Origin: Pyxidicoccus sp. MSG2
Lineage (GTDB): Bacteria; Myxococcota; Myxococcia; Myxococcales; Myxococcaceae
Direction: 5' to 3'
NCBI RefSeq assembly: GCF_026626705.1
Contig: NZ_JAPNKC010000001.1
Coordinates: forward strand, 5,722,001 to 5,786,000
DNA length: 64,000 nt
Part shown: positions 50,966 through 59,436 of the stretch, piece by piece
Layout of the letters: each line of letters starts with the position of its first letter
How positions within the stretch are numbered: the stretch's first letter is position 1
Position numbers and translations under genes: made by a program
The notes under the pieces: model-generated
The model's database searches: none
The model's input: the letters and a program-made list of their open reading frames with translations, nothing else
Told to the model about the DNA's origin: nothing

Positions 50966-52156
50966 TCACTGCGCCGGTGTCGAGCTGCCGCCCGCGTCCG
51001 TGCGCTGGGACTGTCCGTCGCCGCTGCCGCCCACGCCGTGGGAGTCCCCCTGGGCCGCGGGCTTCGCGGGCGTGGGCTGAATTGGCTGGCCGTCTCGCAG
51101 CAACTGGATGCTGCTGACCACCACCTGGGTGCCGGCGTCCAGGCCGCCCATCACCTCGTAGGCGTTGCCGGAGACCTGGCCCAGAGTCACCGGGGCGCGC
51201 CAGGCCACCGTGCCGCCGTCGCCCTGGCCCACCACGTAGACGAAGGACTGGCTGCTGATGCGCGTCACCGCGAAGGTGGGCACCTGCAAGGCGTCACGCG
51301 TCTCGTACACCACCTGCGCGCGCACGAGCTGCCCGGCTCGCAGCCCCACGGTGTTGTCGAAGACGGCCTTCACCTCGACGAGCTGGGTGGCCGGGGCGGG
51401 CGTCGCCGCGATGAAGAAGACGGGCGCGGATACCACCAGCTTGCCGTCCGCGTCGAGCACCTCCACCGGCGTGCCGCCGACCTTGATGTCACGGGCCCGC
51501 TCGACGGGCACCTCCACGGACACCTCCAGCGCGCGGCTCTGGTCCAGTTGGGTGAGCGGCGTCTGCTGCGTGACGAAGTCGCCCACCTTCACCGGGTAGT
51601 TGCCCACCACGCCCGCGAAGGGGGCGCTCACCTTGTAGAAACCGAGCTGAACCTCCTGCGCCTGGATTTGCGCCTCGATGGACCGTGCGCTGGCCTCGGC
51701 CTGCTCGGCCTGCGCCACCGCCTGGTCATAGTCCTGTTTGCTTTGCAGTCCTTCCTTCAGGAGCTGTGCGCTGCGCCTGCGGGTGCTCTCGGCGAACTCG
51801 CGCTGGGCCTCGGCGGCGGCCTTCTGGGCCTGGGCGGCGCGCAGGCCGGCGCGCTGCTGGCGGGGGTCCACCACCAGCAGCACGTCGCCCTGCTTCACCT
51901 GGGTGCCGGGACGGACGGGAATCTCCTGCACGTAGCCGGCGACCTGCGGGAAGACGGTGATGCTGCTGCGGGAGATGAGCGTGGCCTGGTACTCGCTGGT
52001 GTCGCGCACCTGTCCCGGGGCCAGCGCCTGCACCTGGACGGGCATGGCCCTGCCCGCACCGGCCTGGCCGCCCTGGGGGCCGTCCTCCGGTGAGCCCTTG
52101 CACGCCGCCAGCGCCAGGAGCATGAGCCCCGCGCTCCAAGTCCTCACCACTCGCAT
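50966..52156 (-). CDS. Efflux membrane-fusion lipoprotein (AcrA/MexA-like)
   Basis: A 396-residue periplasmic adaptor with a lipoprotein signal (LLALAACK). It has a lipoyl-like half (VFPQVAGYVQEIPVRPGTQVKQGDVLLVVDPR), a coiled-coil hairpin (AAQAQKAAAEAQREFAESTRRR to RSIEAQIQAQEVQLG), and YKVSAPFAGVVGNYPVKVGDFV. It links the RND pump to TolC. ATG 52156 overlaps the TolC stop by 13 bases. The C-terminal 40 residues are Gly/Ser-rich and disordered. The much longer open frame upstream is a shadow. Confidence 0.94.
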   Translation of the reverse strand: MRVVRTWSAGLMLLALAACKGSPEDGPQGGQAGAGRAMPVQVQALAPGQVRDTSEYQATLISRSSITVFPQVAGYVQEIPVRPGTQVKQGDVLLVVDPRQQRAGLRAAQAQKAAAEAQREFAESTRRRSAQLLKEGLQSKQDYDQAVAQAEQAEASARSIEAQIQAQEVQLGFYKVSAPFAGVVGNYPVKVGDFVTQQTPLTQLDQSRALEVSVEVPVERARDIKVGGTPVEVLDADGKLVVSAPVFFIAATPAPATQLVEVKAVFDNTVGLRAGQLVRAQVVYETRDALQVPTFAVTRISSQSFVYVVGQGDGGTVAWRAPVTLGQVSGNAYEVMGGLDAGTQVVVSSIQLLRDGQPIQPTPAKPAAQGDSHGVGGSGDGQSQRTDAGGSSTPAQ

Positions 52157-53667
52157 GACGCCTCCGCCAGGAATGCCTCGACTCGCGCCTGCTCCAGCTC
52201 GAACTCGCGGACCACCAGCGCCAGCTCCGCCTGCCGCAGTGCCGCCGCGGCATCGATGAGCTCCAGGCTGGTGCCCGTGCCCACCTCGAAGCTGCGCCGG
52301 GTGAGGCGGTCGTTCTCCTCGGCCAGGTCGCGCTCGCGCGAGGCGATGTCGCGGGCCGCTGACGCCACGTCCACCCCGCGCCGCGCCTGCGCCACCTCTA
52401 CCGAGACGTTGCGCTGCAACTCCACCACGTCCTGCCGGGCCACCTCCGCCTCGGCCCGCGTCTGCCGCAGCCGGCCCTCGCGCGCGCCGCCTTCCCAGAA
52501 GGGCAGCACGAGGGTGGCGCCGATGTTCCACGCCGGCACCTCCGCGAAGTCGTCCTCCACCGTGAGGGCCACCGCGGTGCTGCCCAGCGTCAGCGTGGGC
52601 AGGTAGCTCCGCTTCACCTCCGATATCTGCAGCTCGGCCACGGTGAGCCGCGAGCGCGCCGTCGCGATGTCCGGCCGGCTGTCCAGGTCCGCCAGTCGCT
52701 GGCAGTCCTTCTTCGCGCTCAGGAGCAGCGTCTCCAGCTGGACGTCCCGCGCGAGCCCCACCGCGCTCGGAGTGCCCAGCGTCAGGCCGAGCGACTCCCG
52801 CGCCTGCCGCAGTTGCTCGTCCCCCGTCACCACCAGCGTGCGAGCGGACTCCGCGTCCTGCTGCGCGCGGACCACGTCGAGCCGGGTGCCCGCGCCCAGC
52901 TCCAGCCGACGCTGGGTCAGCGCCAGCCGCTCCAGGGCGTTGCGCAGGTTGACGCGGTTGACCTCGGCCAGCCGCTCCCGTGCGGACACCAGGACCAGCG
53001 CCTGGGCGAGCGCGCTCGTGAGCTGGCGCCGCGTCTCGGCCAGGGAGAGGGCCGCGGTGCGCCGGGACTCGTCCGCGGTGTGCAGCACGGCGAAGGCCTG
53101 GAGGTCGAGCAACGGCATCGACGCGGTCAGCGTGCCCAGGAAGGGTGGAGAGGTGGGACGCAGGCTGTCCGTTCCTCCGCTGCTCACCCCGCCGCTGACG
53201 CCTCCACTTCCGCCGCCGAGGAACGTCGTCGCGTCGGGGTTGAGCACGTTGTACTGGGTGGCCACGGTGCCGGTGAGGGTCGGCAGCAGGCCCGCGAGGG
53301 CGATGCGCCGCTGCCCCGCCGCGGACTCCACCTGGGCGAGTGCGGTGCGCAGGTCCGTGGAGCGCTGGCGCAGCAGGTCCAGCGCCTCCTTCCACGAGGA
53401 CACCCGCATGGGCGCGGGGGGGATGGGCTCCAGCATCGGGTCCGACACCTGGAACTGCGCGGGTGGCGGTATGTCCCCGGGTTGCGCCTCCGGAGCGGTG
53501 CGCGGAGGCCCCGTCTGGACTCCCGGGCTCGCGGGAGCGGGGGGAGGGGGCGTGGCGGGCGCACCGGAGGTCGGCTGCCGCACGGTGCCGGGGTCCGCCT
53601 GGGCGAGCAGCATGCCGGGCAGGACGCCGGAGCGGGAGAGCAAGGCTGCGAGCAGCAGGGCATTCAT
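52144..53667 (-). CDS. TolC-type outer-membrane efflux protein
   Basis: A 507-residue outer-membrane factor starting at ATG 53667 with a signal peptide (MNALLLAALLSRSGVLPG). A Pro/Ala-rich segment (residues about 30-70) is followed by two OEP domains with long helices (LDLLRQRSTDLRTALAQVESAAGQRR, and later LNAL-type blocks such as ALAQALVLVSARERLAEVNRVNLRNALERLALTQRRLE), which form the trimeric tunnel. It is the first gene of the efflux operon. The Gly-rich insert (GGGSGGVSGGV) near residue 155 is unusual but common in myxobacterial TolC. Confidence 0.92.
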   Translation of the reverse strand: MNALLLAALLSRSGVLPGMLLAQADPGTVRQPTSGAPATPPPPAPASPGVQTGPPRTAPEAQPGDIPPPAQFQVSDPMLEPIPPAPMRVSSWKEALDLLRQRSTDLRTALAQVESAAGQRRIALAGLLPTLTGTVATQYNVLNPDATTFLGGGSGGVSGGVSSGGTDSLRPTSPPFLGTLTASMPLLDLQAFAVLHTADESRRTAALSLAETRRQLTSALAQALVLVSARERLAEVNRVNLRNALERLALTQRRLELGAGTRLDVVRAQQDAESARTLVVTGDEQLRQARESLGLTLGTPSAVGLARDVQLETLLLSAKKDCQRLADLDSRPDIATARSRLTVAELQISEVKRSYLPTLTLGSTAVALTVEDDFAEVPAWNIGATLVLPFWEGGAREGRLRQTRAEAEVARQDVVELQRNVSVEVAQARRGVDVASAARDIASRERDLAEENDRLTRRSFEVGTGTSLELIDAAAALRQAELALVVREFELEQARVEAFLAEASCEW

Positions 53668-53775
53668 GGGGGCGCGCCCAGAGGTACGAGGCGCGCATCC
53701 CGGGGACCACGTCCCCATGGGCAACCCTGCGTCTGGTGGACAAATGAAGCGCGCGGGGTGCTCAGCAGTGGATGA

Positions 53776-53818
53776 AGTCGCGGCTGGCAGGAGTCATGCC
53801 AGGGACGGAGTCGCGACT
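53776..53818. terminator. Nested dyads between the cytochrome and TolC genes
   Basis: AGTCGCG (53776-53782) pairs with CGCGACT (53812-53818), and CTGGCA (53784-53789) with TGCCAG (53797-53802). The structure lies just after the cytochrome stop on the minus strand and before the TolC gene. It may terminate the cytochrome transcript or regulate the efflux operon. Confidence 0.4.
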
Positions 53819-53894
53819 GTGTTGCGAATGCAACGCCGCGTCCCGGGGCGCCGGGCTCATTTCCGCCCGTGCCCGGTTGTCGACGGGGAGCGGC

Positions 53895-55976
53895 TCACCG
53901 CCCCTGGCGGAGCATGTTGAGCCGCTGCTTCGCGGCCTTGCTCTGCGGGTCGAAGCGCAGCGCCTCCTCCAGCCGCTCCTGGCCCTTCTGCGGCTGGCCC
54001 TGGACGACGTACAGGTCGGCGAGCCGCACGAGGGCCTCGGCGTTGTAGGGCTGGAGGTCCAGCGCGCGCTCGAACTCGCGGGTGGCGGTGCCCAGGTCCT
54101 TCCGGCGGACGGCGAGCTGGCCGAGCATGATGTGCGGCTGCACCAGTCCGGACGTCTCCGGCCGCGAGGCCAGGGACTCCAGCGTGGAGATGGCACGCGG
54201 GTCTCCGAGGCTCGCCAGCGTCAGCGCGGCGGCCTGCCGCACCCAGAGGGAGGCATCCGCGAGCAGCGGCACCAGGTCATTCGCGGCCTCGCGCGCGCCC
54301 GCCGTTCCGAGCCCGTCGATGACGTCCGAGCGCAGCAGGCTGTCGGTGGTGCCCTTGAGCGCGGCGCGCAGGGCGGGCACGGCGTCGTGCTTGAAGCGGC
54401 GGGCCAGCAGCTTCGCGGCGACCCCTCGCAGCGAGGGTGCCTCCGCCGTGTCCGCGAGCACGGCCTCCAGCGCGGGGCGGCTGGTGGCGGCCGTCTTCTC
54501 GTCGAAGGCCTCGGCCAGCGTCAGGCGGCGCTGCTGGCGCGTGGCGGCCTGGGGCCACCACTTCGTGAGCGCCTGCGACATGGCCGCGGGGGTCTCCTTG
54601 GCGTGGCAGGTGTTGCAGGCGTTGGGGATGTCGTGGTGGGTGGTGTTGTCCGGGGCGGGCACGTCGATGGCGTGGTCGGCGAACTTGTCGAGCACGCCGG
54701 AGACGACGGCCGGCATGTGGCAGGACAGACAGTCATTGGCGGCGCGGGCGGTGTGGTGCGTGTGGGCCTTGCCCTGCGCGAAGACGTCCTCGTGGCACTG
54801 CTGGCAGGTGGCGGCGCTGGCGGAGACGTGGGCGGCTGTCTTCCCCGGCTTCGGAATCTCGAGCTCGTTGGCGCCGTGTGGCTCGTGGGGGGCGGTGTGG
54901 CAGGTGAGGCAGGTGGCGCCGCCCTGGAGGTGGCAGCGGGATTGGATGAGGGCCTGGTACTCGAAGCTGGAGGTGCTGGGGCGGCCGTCGGTGAAGTAGT
55001 CGCCGGAGCGCTCATTGCCGACGAGGAGGACGATGGGCTGGTAGTGGTCGTCGTAGCGCTGGCCGGGTTGGAAGCGGTGGGCGCCGTCGAGGATGGGGAA
55101 CAGCGGGCGGCGCGGGCCGTGGCACTGCGCGCACACGGCCATGGCCTGCGCGTTGTTGAGCTTCGCGGGCTGGACGATGTCCTTCGGGTCCTGCGTGTCG
55201 GCGTGGCGGGCGCCGGGGCCGTGGCAGCTCTCGCAGGCGACACCGGCGTCGGTGAAGCGCGTGTTCCAGGTGTGCGAGGCGCGGTCATAGCTCGCGTCGA
55301 GCCCGGTGACGTGACAGTCGAGGCACGCGTGCTGGGCGCTGCGGCGGAAGTTGGCCCAGAAGAAGGGGTGGTCCGGGGTGAGGGCGCCCTGCTTGGTCTC
55401 CGAGTAGTCCACCCACTCGCCCTTGCCGGTGACGTGGAAGTAGATGGGCAGCACCTGCCAGCGGCCGTCGGGGAGCATGGTGATGGGGTCCTGCATGCGC
55501 TTGCCGCCGACCACCCAGTTCACGGGGAACTCGGCGAGCTCGCCGTCCGCGCCGCGGGTGCGCATGAGGTGCTTCTCGGCGTCGCGGCGCATCCACGCTT
55601 CGCTGGAGTCGCCCTTGAAGTGCGTGTTGCGGAAGTTGCCGACGACGAACTTCGACGTGGCCGGGGAGAGCGCGCGGGAGTGCCAGTCCTTGCCCCAGGC
55701 GGCGTGCTCGTCCTCGTGGCACTCGCTACAGGCCTCGGAGCCGGCGTAGGCGCCCACGGGAGGGTGGGAGTCCTTCACGGGCGCGGGTGCGGGGCTCGCG
55801 GGGGCACTCGCCGTCACGGTGGGCGCGGGTGCGGGCGCGGCGGCGACGGGCGGGGAGGGAGGCACGGGCTCCGGGGAGGAGCGCAGGGCGATGGTGATTC
55901 CCGCGGCCGCACCGAGCACGGCGAGGACCACGAGGGCGAGCAGGGCGGGGCGAGAGGGGCGCATCGGAGTTGTCAT
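53895..55976 (-). CDS. Octaheme-type c cytochrome with HEAT and TPR repeats
   Basis: A 693-residue exported protein with an N-terminal helix (ALLALVVLAVLGAAAGITIAL) and a Pro/Ala linker. It contains eight CxxCH heme-binding motifs (CSECH, CLDCH, CESCH, CAQCH, CLTCH, CQQCH, CLSCH, CNTCH), resembling the cytochrome c554/hydroxylamine-dehydrogenase group. The last 250 residues lack heme motifs and carry HEAT-like (SLRGVAAKLLARRF, LLRSDVIDGLG, SLWVRQAAALTLASLGDP) and TPR (ATREFERALDLQPYNAEALVRLADLYVVQ) repeats. Electron transfer or storage in the periplasm is likely. The start is uncertain (55976, 55964 or 56006); none has a good ribosome-binding site. Confidence 0.87.
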   Translation of the reverse strand: MTTPMRPSRPALLALVVLAVLGAAAGITIALRSSPEPVPPSPPVAAAPAPAPTVTASAPASPAPAPVKDSHPPVGAYAGSEACSECHEDEHAAWGKDWHSRALSPATSKFVVGNFRNTHFKGDSSEAWMRRDAEKHLMRTRGADGELAEFPVNWVVGGKRMQDPITMLPDGRWQVLPIYFHVTGKGEWVDYSETKQGALTPDHPFFWANFRRSAQHACLDCHVTGLDASYDRASHTWNTRFTDAGVACESCHGPGARHADTQDPKDIVQPAKLNNAQAMAVCAQCHGPRRPLFPILDGAHRFQPGQRYDDHYQPIVLLVGNERSGDYFTDGRPSTSSFEYQALIQSRCHLQGGATCLTCHTAPHEPHGANELEIPKPGKTAAHVSASAATCQQCHEDVFAQGKAHTHHTARAANDCLSCHMPAVVSGVLDKFADHAIDVPAPDNTTHHDIPNACNTCHAKETPAAMSQALTKWWPQAATRQQRRLTLAEAFDEKTAATSRPALEAVLADTAEAPSLRGVAAKLLARRFKHDAVPALRAALKGTTDSLLRSDVIDGLGTAGAREAANDLVPLLADASLWVRQAAALTLASLGDPRAISTLESLASRPETSGLVQPHIMLGQLAVRRKDLGTATREFERALDLQPYNAEALVRLADLYVVQGQPQKGQERLEEALRFDPQSKAAKQRLNMLRQGR

Positions 55977-56050
55977 GGGATGCTGCCCCGGGGGGCGACG
56001 CGACACAAGCAGGGCTCCTGGCCACTCCCGACGGATATGACCTGGACGGT

Positions 56051-56236
56051 TGCTTCGTTGCCGGAGCTCCGGTCCTCACGGCGGATGGTCAGCGCCCCAT
56101 CGGGGAAGTAGCAACTGAGCACCGGGTGTGGGCCTGGGACGAAGAAACGAAGGAGTCAGGCTGGCACCGAGTGGTACGAACCTTCGTCAAGTACGGCAGC
56201 CCGAGTAACGAAATCTTGGTTGTGCGGAGGGATTCC
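56051..56236 (+). pseudogene. Truncated Hint (intein-like) domain fragment of a polymorphic toxin
   Basis: In frame, this gives GCFVAGAPVLTADGQRPIGEV, then EHRVWAWDEETKESGWHRVVRTFV, which is the start of a Hint domain of the type found before toxin tips in RHS and polymorphic toxins. The catalytic Cys is the first residue. The later Hint strands and His block are missing, as is everything upstream. The 5' end abuts the cytochrome start. This is a scar of a toxin gene, not an expressed protein by itself. Confidence 0.65.
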
Positions 56237-56629
56237 ATGACATCGTCCAGCATCTTCGAGCGCTTGCGCAAATCTCCAGGGCTGTTCCTGCCTTCCGTTG
56301 ATTATGACGTGGCAGTGGCGTTCCTGCTTGGCTTCGATGCGGCGACGGAGGGCGGTTGCCTGATGGGCTTTCGTGAGTGGTTGGTGCCCCAGTTAGGAGG
56401 GGGGAACAATCTTCACTGGGCTGGGTTGGTCCTCAATCTCATGAAGCGGGAGACCGAGGTTCAGCGTTCCGAGGGAAACCATTCTGAGAAAGAGCGTGTC
56501 GAGTTCCTGCTCTCGACGCTTGATATGTTTCACCAAGAGCGCACCTCTTCGGACGGTCTTCGGGCCATCTATCTTCGTTATGAGGCATGGCTGAGAACCC
56601 AGAGTTGGTACACGCCCCCGTCGGCCTGA
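56237..56629 (+). CDS. Putative immunity protein next to the Hint fragment
   Basis: A 130-residue protein starting at ATG 56237, with GGAGGGA just upstream, so it can be translated independently of the Hint fragment. It is mostly helical, with blocks such as SIFERLRKSPGLFLPSVDYDVAVAFLLGFDAATEGG, WLVPQLGGGNNLHWAGLVLNLM and DMFHQERTSSDGLRAIYLRYEAWLR. I do not recognise the family. Its size, soluble character, lower GC and position downstream of a toxin scar suggest an immunity protein. It could be orphaned or still protective. Confidence 0.55.
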   Translation: MTSSSIFERLRKSPGLFLPSVDYDVAVAFLLGFDAATEGGCLMGFREWLVPQLGGGNNLHWAGLVLNLMKRETEVQRSEGNHSEKERVEFLLSTLDMFHQERTSSDGLRAIYLRYEAWLRTQSWYTPPSA

Positions 56630-56663
56630 CGGGCTCCTCCAGGGAGTCCTCGCAAGCGCGTAG

Positions 56664-56966
56664 AACGCGAACCAAAATAGGCACGCCGCAGTTGAATTGC
56701 GCCAGGGGCAACCCGGTCCCGCAAGGTTCGTCGGCATCCACGCCGCCAAGGTGGGTACCGGCTTCGAGGCTCTCAAGCCCATCACCGGACCGTGGACCTG
56801 CTTGCTGGTGACGACCCGCGAAGACCCGAAACAGGGTCGATTCCTATTTGCAATCTACAATGCCTTGCGCATCTTTGATCAGGGCGTGGCCTCTATTCTT
56901 TTGGTTGAAGGGCAGCCACGTGAGCACTGGACACCGCTTCGCGACTGGACGGCTTCACAGAATTGA
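56664..56966 (+). pseudogene. Unassigned coding fragment in the toxin-immunity scar
   Basis: An open frame from 56664 with no ATG gives RFVGIHAAKVGTGFEALKP, ITGPWTCLLVTTREDPKQG and RFLFAIYNALRIFDQGV, which has protein-like composition. The following bases to 57063 read sensibly in the next frame (GDVMDFFDLFGE then TGA). A frameshift near 56935 may link them. It may be a toxin tip or another immunity gene that has decayed. Confidence 0.35.
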
Positions 56967-57083
56967 TTTCGTTGTTGGCAGCGCTCGTGCACTACCGCAC
57001 CAGGCGGGTGGTGATGCGACGACTGGGGACGTGATGGACTTCTTTGACCTCTTCGGGGAATGACTGAAGGGGCAGGAGGCGAC

Positions 57084-57416
57084 ATGGGGATGACGAAGCA
57101 AATCGCCGATGAGTTCCTCGGATGGTGGATCGACCCAGCGAGCAACCCAGATTTCTCAAGGCGATTTGCCCATGGGTTCACCTACCGGAAGGAGCCAGTA
57201 GGACTGGCTGATTCAGGCGCGGTTTGGTTCATCGAACAGAAACTGCCTTGGTCCAAGGTGGATGTGAGGTCGCAAGAGGTCGAGGGAGACACGGCGCTCA
57301 TCGTCATCGAGGGGGTCGACCCGGTGACGGACCTTCGCCATGAAATCAGCTGGGAGCTTGTCGTCCGGGGGGAGCGAATCGTGTCCGTGGTTGAGCGTGT
57401 TGACATCATTGGGTAG
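57084..57416 (+). CDS. NTF2/SnoaL-fold-like putative immunity protein
   Basis: A 110-residue protein starting at ATG 57084 after AGGAGG. The sequence (IADEFLGWWIDPASNPDFSRRF, YRKEPVGLADSGAVWFIEQ, VEGDTALIVIEGVDPVTDLRHEISWELVVRGERIVSVVERVDII) looks like a cone-shaped NTF2-like fold. NTF2-fold immunity proteins are known in polymorphic toxin systems. It follows the toxin fragments and has lower GC than the rest of the window. A generic SnoaL-like protein is the alternative. Confidence 0.55.
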   Translation: MGMTKQIADEFLGWWIDPASNPDFSRRFAHGFTYRKEPVGLADSGAVWFIEQKLPWSKVDVRSQEVEGDTALIVIEGVDPVTDLRHEISWELVVRGERIVSVVERVDIIG

Positions 57417-57532
57417 GCCCAAGTCCTTCTGTCTGGCGGAGTAGGGGCGCTCTCGAGCGTCATCCTGGTGGTCCGGGTCATAGGATGAATTCACGCCCTT
57501 TTCCGGTGGCCGCGAGCCGCTAGTTATGGGCC

Positions 57533-58483
57533 ATGACCACGAAACAAGAGCCCCTGAATTCTGGCTATGGCGCGCGGACGACGGCGCGTGAGGTACTTGG
57601 CAACCGCAGGCTCGATGGAGCCCTCGCAGTGGTGACGGGCGGGTATGCGGGCGTCGGGCTGGAGACCACGCGCGCGCTCGCGGCCGCCGGTGCGACGGTG
57701 GTCGTCCCCGCGCGAACGCCCGACAAGGCACGCGCGGCATTGGCCGGCCTGGAGCGCGTGGAGCTGGAGCACCTCGACCTGAGCGAGCCGGCGTCGATTG
57801 ACGCATTCGCCGCCCGCTTCCTGGCGTCCGGCCGCCCCCTCCACATGCTCGTGAACAACGCGGGCATCATGGCGACTCCGCTCGTGCGGGACTCGCGCGG
57901 GTTCGAGTCCCAGCTCGCGACCAACCACCTCGGCCACTTCCATCTCACGGCGCGACTCTGGCCCGCGCTGCGAAAGGCCCACGGTGCACGCGTGGTCTCC
58001 CTGTCGTCACGGGGGCACCGGCGCGCCTCAATCGACTTCGAGGACCCCCACTTCGAGCGACGCCCCTACGACAAGTGGATTGCCTACGGCCAGTCGAAGA
58101 CGGCGAACGCGCTCTTCGCGCTCGCGCTCGACGCACGGGGCGAGCCGCAGCGCATCCGTGCGTTCTCCGTCCATCCAGGGGCCATCATGACGGAGCTGGT
58201 GCGGTGGATGTCCGACGAGGAGCTTCACGCCATCCGCTCCGCGAGCGCAGCGGACTTCTACAAGAACACCGAGCAGGGCGCGGCGACGAGCATCTGGTGC
58301 GCCACGAGCCCCCAGCTCGAAGGACTCGGCGGCGTCTACTGCGAGGGCGTGGACATCGCGCAGGCCGTGCCCGCCGACTTTCCCGAGCAACGCGGTGTGA
58401 GGCCGTGGGCGATGGACCCGGACCTGGCCGAGCGGCTGTGGACGAAGAGCGAGGCGTGGACCGGCGTGACGCTCACCGAGTGA
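57533..58483 (+). CDS. Short-chain dehydrogenase/reductase
   Basis: A 316-residue classical/retinol-dehydrogenase-type SDR. Cofactor loop AVVTGGYAGVGLETTRAL (TGxxxGxG), NNAGIM, then the S-Y-K site RVVSLSSRGHR and YGQSKTANALFALAL. It reduces or oxidises a carbonyl/alcohol with NAD(P); substrate unknown. ATG 57533 has only a weak ribosome-binding site. Its end overlaps by 11 bases the convergent regulator at 58473. It lies directly downstream of the toxin scar, where GC returns to the local norm. Confidence 0.9.
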   Translation: MTTKQEPLNSGYGARTTAREVLGNRRLDGALAVVTGGYAGVGLETTRALAAAGATVVVPARTPDKARAALAGLERVELEHLDLSEPASIDAFAARFLASGRPLHMLVNNAGIMATPLVRDSRGFESQLATNHLGHFHLTARLWPALRKAHGARVVSLSSRGHRRASIDFEDPHFERRPYDKWIAYGQSKTANALFALALDARGEPQRIRAFSVHPGAIMTELVRWMSDEELHAIRSASAADFYKNTEQGAATSIWCATSPQLEGLGGVYCEGVDIAQAVPADFPEQRGVRPWAMDPDLAERLWTKSEAWTGVTLTE

Positions 58484-59321
58484 CGTGCCGGAACAGCTTC
58501 CGTGCTCGCGTGGTGCTCGTCCCGGGCCGTGGCGAGTAGAGCGTGACGCGGAGCTGGTGCCCGTCGGGCTCCGAGTGCATGAGCGCGACGTGCTCGAACT
58601 CGATGACGCCCAGGTCCGGGTGGTCGATGACCTTCAGGCCCTCGGGGCGCTCGACCACGTCGTGCTCGCCCCAGAAGCGCGCGAACTCCGGACTGACGCT
58701 CGCCAGCTCCTCGACGAGCGCATCGAACTCCGTCCGGTCGGCGGCGCGCGCGGCGTCGAGGCGGAAGCCCGCCACGGCCCTGCGCGCGTCGGCTTCCCAG
58801 CCCGGCATGCGTGCGCGCCGGTCCGGGTTCATGAACAACGACCACAGTCCGTTGCGTCGCTCCGGGGGCAGGAGTCCGAAGTCCCCGTAGAGGACGACCG
58901 CCGGTGCGTTCCAGGCGAGCACGTCCCACCGCCGTGTCGAGACCAGGGCCGGAAACGGGTAGTCGTCGATGACGCGCTGGAGCGCTTCACTGACCCTGGC
59001 GGGAGCGATGGCGGGACGCGCCGCCGGCCGCCCGTGCGCCAGCTCGAACAGGTGCGCCCGCTCCGTCGGCGTCAGTCGGAGCGCCCTCGCGAGGCGCTCG
59101 AGCAGCGGCTCCGACACGTGGATGTCCCGGCCCTGCTCCAGCCACGTGTACCAACTCACCCCCACGTCCGCGAGGCGGGCGACCTCCTCGCGCCGCAGGC
59201 CCGGGGTGCGCCGCCGGGTGCCGGCCGGCAGGCCCACCTCCGCCGGACGAACGCGTGCACGACGGGTGCGGAGGAACTGCGCGAGCTCGGCGCGCCGTGG
59301 AATGCGTGGCGTACTCGTCAC
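58473..59321 (-). CDS. XRE-type regulator with MmyB ligand-binding domain
   Basis: A 282-residue regulator. N-terminal helix-turn-helix: AELAQFLRTRRARVRPAEVG, LRREEVARLADVGVSWYTWLEQG. The C-terminal MmyB/PAS-like domain reads VIDDYPFPALVSTRRWDVLAWNAPA, SLFMNPDRRARMPGWEADARRAVAGFR and LRVTLYSPRPGT. Such proteins usually regulate a neighbouring oxidoreductase in response to a small or fatty ligand; the SDR at 57533, convergent here, is the obvious target. GTG 59321 is chosen as start. The longer frame to 59369 is possible. Confidence 0.87.
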   Translation of the reverse strand: MTSTPRIPRRAELAQFLRTRRARVRPAEVGLPAGTRRRTPGLRREEVARLADVGVSWYTWLEQGRDIHVSEPLLERLARALRLTPTERAHLFELAHGRPAARPAIAPARVSEALQRVIDDYPFPALVSTRRWDVLAWNAPAVVLYGDFGLLPPERRNGLWSLFMNPDRRARMPGWEADARRAVAGFRLDAARAADRTEFDALVEELASVSPEFARFWGEHDVVERPEGLKVIDHPDLGVIEFEHVALMHSEPDGHQLRVTLYSPRPGTSTTRARKLFRHVTR

Positions 59322-59365
59322 GAGGCCGCACGTTACGTGAGCGCCGAAGGAGGCACCACGCCCAC

Positions 59366-59412
59366 CCAAAAAGACAACCGGCGCGGCTGCCGAGGAGTGG
59401 CAGCCGCGCCGG
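59366..59412 (-). terminator. Rho-independent terminator of the M4 protease
   Basis: CCGGCGCGGCTGCC (59378-59391) pairs perfectly over 14 bases with 59399-59412 around a 7-base loop. On the minus strand the hairpin is followed by TTGTCTTTTTGGG. It is 25 bases past the protease stop and is the clearest terminator in the window. Confidence 0.92.
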
Positions 59413-59436
59413 CATGAAACACAGCCCTACCGCGAA

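Noticed and set aside
53772..56111. A 779-codon plus-strand frame opposite the cytochrome
   Set aside because: It is a Gly/Val-rich shadow; the CxxCH series is on the minus strand.
56393..56785. Minus-strand frame opposite the immunity-like ORF
   Set aside because: It has no good ribosome-binding site or codon bias, while the plus strand has a strong RBS for the gene at 56237.
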